Below, piece after piece: positions 62,322 through 64,000 of a DNA stretch of 64,000 nt. The DNA lies in the NCBI RefSeq assembly GCF_025698545.1, contig NC_068575.1, positions 54,197,980-54,261,979 of the forward strand, read 5' to 3'. The stretch comes from Gossypium raimondii. Its lineage: Eukaryota; Streptophyta; Magnoliopsida; Malvales; Malvaceae. Below the pieces are notes generated by a model that did not search any database, was not told the DNA's origin, and was given only the letters and a program-made list of their open reading frames with translations. Made by a program: the position numbers and the translations under genes. Positions within the stretch are counted from its first letter, which is position 1. Every line of letters begins with the position of its first letter.

Positions 62322-64000
62322 ATGGGTACTCCTCTCCCTCGTGAATGGGTCGGCCTTCAACAATTCCCCGCTGCTACTCAGACGAAATTGTTTGAGTTGT
62401 TGGGAAAATTGAAGCAAAAGGTTTTTGATAAACCCTTTATTCTCTTACATTTTCTTTGTCTTAATAACATATCCACTCAAGATTTTTTTTTTGTGGTCGA
62501 AAATAAAAATGCAGAATGTCAATACTTTGACTATCCTAGTTATGGGCAAAGGCGGAGTAGGAAAGTCTTCTACTATCAATTCTCTTATTGGGGAGCAAGT
62601 TGTTCGAGTCACTGCTTTCCAGGTAAGATTTGATTTTATCTGTTCCTTTGGCTTCCTAGCTTGGTTCTTTTATGCTGCTTTTGGCTTCTTAAGCTTGAAT
62701 TCTCATTATATTTGTGTATTTTGCAGTCAGAGGGGCTGAGACCCGTAATGGCTTCACGCTCCTGGGCAGGGTTTACATTGAATGTAATTGATACACCAGG
62801 ACTTGTAGAGGCTGGCTATGTCAATCACCAAGCTCTTCAGTTGATCAAAGGGTTTGTAGTTTGATGAAGCAGTCTAACTTAGAATCTTATTATTTTTCCA
62901 CGATGAATTTAGTTCTCAATGAAGCTAGTAATTTTAGTTTTACTTTTACTACATTGTTATGGTTTATTTTGGTCAAAAACAAAGTCTATTAATCATCATT
63001 CAGGTTTCTTTTGAATAAGACCATAGATGTTTTGCTTTATGTTGATCGCCTGGACGCCTATAGAGTGGATGACTTGGATAAGCAGATCATCAGAGCTATC
63101 ACAAACAGTTTTGGAAAAGAAATATGGCGCAAAAGTTTGCTTGTTCTCACTCATGCACAGCTTTGTCCACCAGATGGACTGAGTTATGATGTTTTTTCTT
63201 CTAAAAGATCAGAGGGTGTCCTAAAGGCGATCCGTATCGGAGCTCGTATTAGGAAAAAGGATTTTGATGTATGTATAATCTTTCAAGTAATTTATGTTGA
63301 ACACATGTTGGATTGCCTAAATAAAATAGATAAGCTTGTTTGCCCCCATAAAGCCTTTGACCAAAATATTGTTTGTCGCTAACTTGTAATTGCCTGAAGT
63401 ATAGAGCTGAATGATTCCACCCACTGGAGAGAAGCAGTTAGTACTTGGTAGTTATAAAATAGCAGAAGAGTTGTGGGTGGTTTCACTCTTGTAGGATTTG
63501 CCTTTAATTTAAGGATATGATCCTTCAAAACATCCAAAATTCTTTTAGATATAGAAGTGGTTAAGCTCTTTTGAATTTTTATGCTAGAAATTAGTTTATC
63601 TTCTAATTGTTGACACTTCCCTTAGAACCAAATTACTACCACAATTCACAAACATTTTCACTTCCTTAGCTGTTGCTGCTCTATTCTTCTTTCTCGTGTA
63701 GTTTCCAACTGTAAGAGCATTTTTCATTTTATTTTATTTGCATTTTGGATGTTTGGTGCTAACTGTAGACCATCAACATCAGCTACCCTTAATCAGTCAT
63801 ACAGATAGAAATGTTGAATTCTGTTGCACTTCCCATGGAAGCTTGATTGATCGCTTCTGTAATTATTCAAAATTATTTGATTGAATTTAAATTGGGGAGA
63901 TAAAGATTTTGTGGTAGATGTTTTCTTTCAAATTTATATGTCTGAGACATATGGATAAGGCATTGGATAGGTTGAAATGATGAGATAAGGTGATCTGTTA
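62322..64000 (+). CDS. TOC34: TOC34 chloroplast import GTPase, partial (first four coding exons)
   Basis: Exons 62322-62420, 62515-62622, 62727-62851 and 63004-63268 join in frame to 197 codons; the next exon is not found before the window end. The start MGTPLPREWVGLQQFPAATQ matches plant Toc34/Toc33. GTPase motifs: P-loop GKGGVGKSS (44-52), DTPG (91-94), THAQ (160-163), plus YVDRLDAYR (123-131) with the Arg used in dimer contact in this family. The protein is an outer-envelope receptor of the TOC translocon that recognises preprotein transit peptides; its C-terminal membrane anchor lies beyond the window. An in-frame ATG at 62307 sits in what looks like an intron acceptor (CTTATGCAG), so 62322 is preferred. 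A 5' UTR intron is therefore likely. Intron 4 is longer than 730 bases. Confidence 0.93.

Noticed and set aside
54954-63268. Plastid-function gene cluster (fibrillin plus TOC34)
   Set aside because: The genes are on different strands with an unrelated transporter between them; two plastid proteins in 9 kb is not evidence of a module.

Overview
The window is nuclear DNA of a dicot plant. The gene content (plastid fibrillin, chloroplast import GTPase, GRAM/GEM-like protein, plant-type cathepsin B, all with GT-AG introns) and the AT-rich, retrotransposon-filled spacers show this. From memory, the LTR styles (ends TGTAACACCCC / GGGGTGTTACA, GC-rich ACACGG...GTGTGG dyads, the TATCGAG...CCCGTAAGTTAGG block) resemble cotton (Gossypium, Malvaceae). 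No search was run to confirm this.

Layout. 1-15.7 kb is repeat territory: the 3' part of a Ty3/gypsy element with its 3' LTR (1-5530), a solo LTR of a related family (7956-10780, duplication CGTCA) inside an older repeat, a decayed local duplicate of the paladin gene (about 11257-11857), a nuclear tRNA-Phe(GAA) at 12888-12960, and an unclassified LTR-type block (about 13310-15660). 15.9-29.5 kb holds one large minus-strand gene, a plant paladin/PTP-like-phytase-repeat protein. I resolved it into 19 exons that close exactly into 1255 residues; a broken Ty1/copia element sits in intron 10. 31.8-40.3 kb is gene-rich, all on the minus strand: cathepsin B-like protease (11 exons, one of only 5 nt), a GEM-like GRAM protein (4 exons) and a DEUBAD/NFRKB-like nuclear protein. 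41.8-53.5 kb is two decayed LINEs, one split by a solo LTR (42259-45335, duplication ATACT). 55-64 kb is gene-rich again: fibrillin 8-like (minus, 8 exons, LINE RNase H remnant in intron 6), UNC93-like transporter (plus, 2 exons, overlapping upstream ORF), and the first four coding exons of TOC34, which runs off the right edge.

Functionally the genes are unrelated neighbours, as usual in plants; nothing suggests a cluster or a shared pathway. Fibrillin and TOC34 are both plastid proteins, but two genes do not make a module. I found no new multi-gene system. The most interesting observations are small-scale: a 5-nt micro-exon beside the cathepsin active site, a dead third phosphatase repeat in paladin, a DNA-level pseudogene with a microhomology deletion that removes the phosphatase loop, and a minisatellite slot at a similar position in three related LTRs that carries a different repeat in each.
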